Shown here: positions 60,687 through 64,000 of the stretch, one piece after another
Numbering within the stretch: the first letter of the stretch is position 1
Layout: every line of letters starts with the position of its first letter
From: Actinoplanes oryzae
GTDB taxonomy: Bacteria; Actinomycetota; Actinomycetes; Mycobacteriales; Micromonosporaceae
Assembly (NCBI RefSeq): GCF_030757795.1
Contig: NZ_JAUQWH010000023.1
Location: forward strand, 1 to 64,000
DNA length: 64,000 nt
Direction: 5' to 3'
Notes under the pieces: generated by a model
The model's database searches: none
The model's input: the letters and a program-made list of their open reading frames with translations, nothing else
Told to the model about the DNA's origin: nothing
Program-made: the position numbers and the translations under genes

Positions 60687-62463
60687 CCGGCCCGCGTGCC
60701 TGCCCCGCCCCGGACTCCCCGGGGCGGGGCAGCCGCCCCTCCCACGCCGTCCCCTCCCGCCGTTGCTCCTGCGGTGCGTGCGGGCGGCCGGCGGCTCCGC
60801 GGTCGTGCTGGCCGTGGTGTGCGTGACCGGCGCCGCCGCGCAGCTGGCCCTGCCCGCGGCGCTCGGCCGCACGGTCGACACCCTGCTCGGCGCCGGATCG
60901 CCCGCCCGGTGGCTGCTGCTCACCGCCCTGCTGATCGCCACGGCCGCCGCCGCGGAAGTGCTGTCCCCCCTGGTCACCGGCGCCGGGAACGCCCGCGCCA
61001 CCGCCTGGCTCCGGCGCACCCTGACCGCCCACCTGATCGCGCTGCCGGTCCCGGCTGTGCGCGCCCACCCGGTCGGCGACCTCGTGGCCCGCCTCACCGG
61101 CCAGGCCACCGCCGCGGGCACGGCCGCCGGCGCCGTCGTCCTGGGCGTCACCTCGGTCCTCCCGCCGATCGGCAGCCTGGTCGCCCTCCTGCTGATCGAC
61201 GTGCGGCTCGGCCTCGCCTTCACCGCCGGACTCCTCGTCCTGTCGCTGCTGCTGCGCCGCTTCGTGACCGACGCCTCGGCGGCCGCCCGCGAGTACCAGG
61301 TCGTCCAGGGCCGGCTGGCCGCCGCCCTGGCCGAGGCCCTCGCCGGCAGCCGGACCATCGCCGCCGCGGGCACCGCCGGCCGCGAGATCGACCGGATCCT
61401 GCGTCCCCTGCCCGGCCTGAGCCGGCACGGCCAGGGCACCTGGAACGCGCTCGCCACGGCGTCCGGCCGCACCTCCCTGCTCGGGCCGCTCACCCAGATC
61501 GTCGTCCTGGCCACCGGTGGGCTCCTGCTCGGCGCCGGCCGCCTCTCGCCCGGCGACCTGCTCGCGGCCACGCAGTACGCCGCCCTCGGCGCCGGCCTGG
61601 GCGCCGTCCTCGCCACCCTCAACCGCCTGATCCGGGTACGCACCGCCGTCGCCCGCGCCGCCGAGCTCCTGACCGTCCCCACCACCGCCCACGGCGACCG
61701 CATCCTGGCTGCCGGGCAGGGTGAGTTGCGGTTCCAGGGTGTTTCCGTGCGCGTCGCCGATCGCACGGTGCTGGACCGGATCGACCTCACGGTGCCCGCC
61801 GGCCGTACGGTCGCCGTGGTGGGCTCGTCGGGCGCCGGCAAGTCGACGCTGGCCGCCGTGGCCGGACGACTCCTCGACCCCGACGAGGGCGCCGTGCTGC
61901 TCGACGGCACACCGCTGCCCGAGCTCACCCGCGAGTCCCTGCGCCGCGCGATCGGCTACGGCTTCGAGCGCCCGTCCCTCTTCGGCCGCACCGTGGGCGA
62001 GGCCGTCGGCCTGGGCCGGCCGGAACCGGTCGTCCGGGCCCTGTCCCGGACGGCGGCCATCGACGACTACCTCGCCCGGCTCCCGGCGGGCCTGCGCACG
62101 CCGCTCCGGGAGCTGCCCCGCTCGGGCGGCGAGAACCAGCGCCTCGGCCTCGCCCGCGCCCTGACCGCCGAGCGCCTGCTGGTCCTGGACGACGCATCGT
62201 CCAGCCTGGACACCGTCACCGAAACCCGCGTCATGGACGCCCTGACGGCGACCGATGCCCGCCGCACCAGGCTGATCGTCACCCACCGCCCCGCCGTGGC
62301 CGCCCGCGCCGACCTGGTCGCCTGGCTGTCCCACGGCCGCCTGGTCCGCCTGGCGCCGCACGCCACCCTCGGGGCGATCCCGGCCTACCGCGCCGTCTTC
62401 GGCTCCCTGCACGCCGAAACGAAGCCGGGTGCGGAGCCGCCCGCCGGGGAGGCGCCGGCATGA
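60679..62463 (+). CDS. ramA: ABC transporter, fused membrane/ATPase (RamA-like)
   Basis: A 594-aa half transporter in the lanthipeptide operon. Membrane domain with about six helices (to about residue 330), ATP-binding cassette after that: Walker A GSSGAGKST (near 382), a signature that is unusual (RSGGENQRLGLARAL instead of LSGGQ) and Walker B LLVLDDASSSLD with Asp instead of the usual catalytic Glu. The changed residues suggest this is the inactive half of a heterodimer with the next protein. GTG 60679 overlaps the precursor stop by 8 bp. It overlaps the next transporter gene by 4 bp (ATGA). Confidence 0.9.
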   Translation: MTDRPACLPRPGLPGAGQPPLPRRPLPPLLLRCVRAAGGSAVVLAVVCVTGAAAQLALPAALGRTVDTLLGAGSPARWLLLTALLIATAAAAEVLSPLVTGAGNARATAWLRRTLTAHLIALPVPAVRAHPVGDLVARLTGQATAAGTAAGAVVLGVTSVLPPIGSLVALLLIDVRLGLAFTAGLLVLSLLLRRFVTDASAAAREYQVVQGRLAAALAEALAGSRTIAAAGTAGREIDRILRPLPGLSRHGQGTWNALATASGRTSLLGPLTQIVVLATGGLLLGAGRLSPGDLLAATQYAALGAGLGAVLATLNRLIRVRTAVARAAELLTVPTTAHGDRILAAGQGELRFQGVSVRVADRTVLDRIDLTVPAGRTVAVVGSSGAGKSTLAAVAGRLLDPDEGAVLLDGTPLPELTRESLRRAIGYGFERPSLFGRTVGEAVGLGRPEPVVRALSRTAAIDDYLARLPAGLRTPLRELPRSGGENQRLGLARALTAERLLVLDDASSSLDTVTETRVMDALTATDARRTRLIVTHRPAVAARADLVAWLSHGRLVRLAPHATLGAIPAYRAVFGSLHAETKPGAEPPAGEAPA

Positions 62464-64000
62464 CGGCCGCCGGGTCCTACACTCGCGCCGAGCTGTGGCG
62501 GCTGCGGCGGCCGCTGGCCTGGATGGGCGGCTGGTCGCTCGCCGAGGCGGTCCCCGCGCTGCTGTCCGGCTATGCCACGGCCCGCGCCGTCGACGGCGGC
62601 TTCCTCGCGGACCGGCCGGCGGCCGGGCTGGCCTGGCTCGCCGTCTTCGCGCTGGCGGTGACGCTCGGCGCGGCCGGCTCCCGGGGCGCGTGCCGGCGCC
62701 TCGGCGGCGTCGTCGAGCCCTTCCGCGACCGCCTGGTGATCCGCGTCGTCACCGGCGCGGTCCGGCGCAGCGCCTCGGCGGGACGCCCCGACGACGGAGC
62801 CCTCGCCCGCCTGACCCACCAGACGGAACTGGTCCGCGACGCGCTGGCCGGCGTCCTGACCGTGCTGCGCGGCGTCGTCATCGGCCTCGTCGCCGCCGTG
62901 GTGGGCCTGCTCGGCCTGGCCCCCCTCCTCGGCGCCGCGGTCGGCGTGCCGCTGCTGCTGGGCCTGGTGCTCTTCTTCGGACTCCTCCCGATCCTGGCCG
63001 CCCGGCAGCGCGCCGCCGTGGCCGCCGGCGAACATCTCTCCACCGCGGCCGAGTCGGTCCTGAGCAGCCACCGCGACGTGACCGCCGCCGGCGCCCAGCA
63101 GCTGGCGAACACCCTGGTCGGCGACCCGATCACCGAGCAGGCCCGCGCCGACCTCGCGGTGGCCCGCGGCGGAGCACTGCGCGGGCTCGCCCTCGCCGTG
63201 GGTGGCTGGGCCCCGCTGCTCGCCGTCCTCGTCGTCGCGCCGTGGCTGGTCCGCCGCGGAGACATCGGCCCCGGCGCCGTGCTGGGCGCCCTGGTCTACG
63301 TCCGTCAGGGCCTGCACCCGGCGCTGCACCTACTGGTCGAGGGGCTCGCGGCCGGCGGACTGCGCTACTCGGTCACGCTCACCCACCTCTTGACCGCCTC
63401 CACCGTGCCCGCCCCGGCGCCGCCGGGACAGCGAGACCTCGCGACCCCGGGGCTGCGGCTGCGCGAGGTCACCTTCCGCTACGGCCCCGCGGCCGCCCCG
63501 GTCCTGGACCGTTTCAGCCTCGACGTGCACCCCGGTGAGCGCCTGGTCATCGCCGGCGCCAGCGGCATCGGCAAGTCCACGCTGGCGGCGCTGATGGCCG
63601 GCCTGCTGACCCCGGACGAGGGCACGGTGACCCGCTGCGGGCCGTGCGTGCTGCTGCCTCAGGAGGCGTACGTCTTCAGCGGCACCGTCGCCGAGAACCT
63701 CGCCTACCTCCGCCCCGCGCCCGACTCCGCCCTGCTCGAAGCCGTCGGCGTGTTCGGCCTCGGCCCGCTGCTGGAGCGGCTCGGCGGCCTGCACGCCCCG
63801 GTCGATCCCGCGGCGCTGTCGGCCGGCGAACGGCAGCTCCTCGCGCTCGCGCGTGCGTGGCTCGCCCCGGCCGGGCTCACGGTGCTCGACGAGGCCACCT
63901 GCCACCTCGATCCGGCCGCCGAGGAACGCGCCGAGCGGGCCTTCGCCGCCCGCCCCCGTGCCCTCGTGGTGATCGCGCACCGGATGAGCTCGGCCCGGCG
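62460..64000 (+). CDS. ramB: ABC transporter, fused membrane/ATPase (RamB-like), 3' end outside window
   Basis: Second half transporter, 513 codons visible, open at the right edge. Membrane domain (about 1-310), then Walker A GASGIGKST (near 366), a Q-loop with LLPQEAYVFSGTV, signature LSAGERQLLALARAW and Walker B LTVLDEATCHLD with the catalytic Glu kept, then VVIAHRMSS as the switch region. It is probably the active half of the exporter for the SapB-like peptide. The start ATG 62460 is set by the ATGA overlap with ramA. Only a short tail is missing. Confidence 0.92.
   Translation, partial: MTAAGSYTRAELWRLRRPLAWMGGWSLAEAVPALLSGYATARAVDGGFLADRPAAGLAWLAVFALAVTLGAAGSRGACRRLGGVVEPFRDRLVIRVVTGAVRRSASAGRPDDGALARLTHQTELVRDALAGVLTVLRGVVIGLVAAVVGLLGLAPLLGAAVGVPLLLGLVLFFGLLPILAARQRAAVAAGEHLSTAAESVLSSHRDVTAAGAQQLANTLVGDPITEQARADLAVARGGALRGLALAVGGWAPLLAVLVVAPWLVRRGDIGPGAVLGALVYVRQGLHPALHLLVEGLAAGGLRYSVTLTHLLTASTVPAPAPPGQRDLATPGLRLREVTFRYGPAAAPVLDRFSLDVHPGERLVIAGASGIGKSTLAALMAGLLTPDEGTVTRCGPCVLLPQEAYVFSGTVAENLAYLRPAPDSALLEAVGVFGLGPLLERLGGLHAPVDPAALSAGERQLLALARAWLAPAGLTVLDEATCHLDPAAEERAERAFAARPRALVVIAHRMSSAR

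Overview
The window is about 70% or more GC, densely packed, and full of GTG starts and 4-bp ATGA/GTGA gene overlaps. Its gene content (SARP/BTAD regulator, SapB-type lanthipeptide genes, F420-type LLM oxidoreductase, many ECF sigma factors and two-component pairs, GerMN lipoprotein, several starts that look leaderless) points to a filamentous actinomycete. A Micromonosporaceae/Actinoplanes-like host is my guess and is not proven by the sequence. I see no rRNA, tRNA, CRISPR array, transposase or phage gene. It reads as chromosomal accessory/regulatory territory.

Layout. 0-7.2 kb: end of a two-component system, methylthioadenosine phosphorylase, a long acyl-CoA dehydrogenase, a TetR regulator with twin operator-like sites and an unknown target, two decayed gene remnants, a MazG-like hydrolase and a GlsB/YeaQ membrane protein. 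7.3-11 kb: response regulator, sensor kinase and GerMN lipoprotein, then a TM2 protein and a repeat-expanded acetyltransferase. 11-19.2 kb: a four-gene binding-protein ABC importer, a LacI regulator with a clear operator, and a secreted GH35 beta-galactosidase. 19.2-24.6 kb: two AraC regulators (one behind a His-rich upstream ORF), a receiver protein coupled to a double-domain KaiC-like ATPase, and a P450. 24.6-29.3 kb: a BMP/nucleoside-type ABC importer. 29.4-38.4 kb: a second P450 lacking a core segment, a DUF1996 lipoprotein, an SDR with its XRE/MmyB regulator, an esterase, a membrane protein, and fused aminodeoxychorismate synthase facing aminodeoxychorismate lyase. 38.4-42.1 kb: a fully coupled sigma/anti-sigma/ABC-2 transporter operon. 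42.3-53.4 kb: methyltransferase, F420-type oxidoreductase, ferric-reductase-like flavocytochrome, a large LuxR (LAL) regulator, ScyD/ScyE-like and esterase exported proteins, and a sigma factor with a probable anti-sigma. 53.4-57.9 kb: a BTAD/SARP regulator divergent from a small unknown protein, small hypotheticals, and a membrane Ser/Thr kinase. 58-64 kb: a class III lanthipeptide operon (synthetase, RamS-like precursor, two ABC transporters), cut by the window end.

The strongest system is the ramC-ramS-ramA-ramB-like operon, predicted to make and export a SapB-like morphogenetic peptide. The most unusual items are the receiver/KaiC-like pair with altered catalytic glutamates, the P450 missing its meander, the SARP/unknown-protein pair with a spaced direct repeat next to a -10-like box, and a recurring pattern of short tandem repeats anchored on stop codons or expanded in frame.
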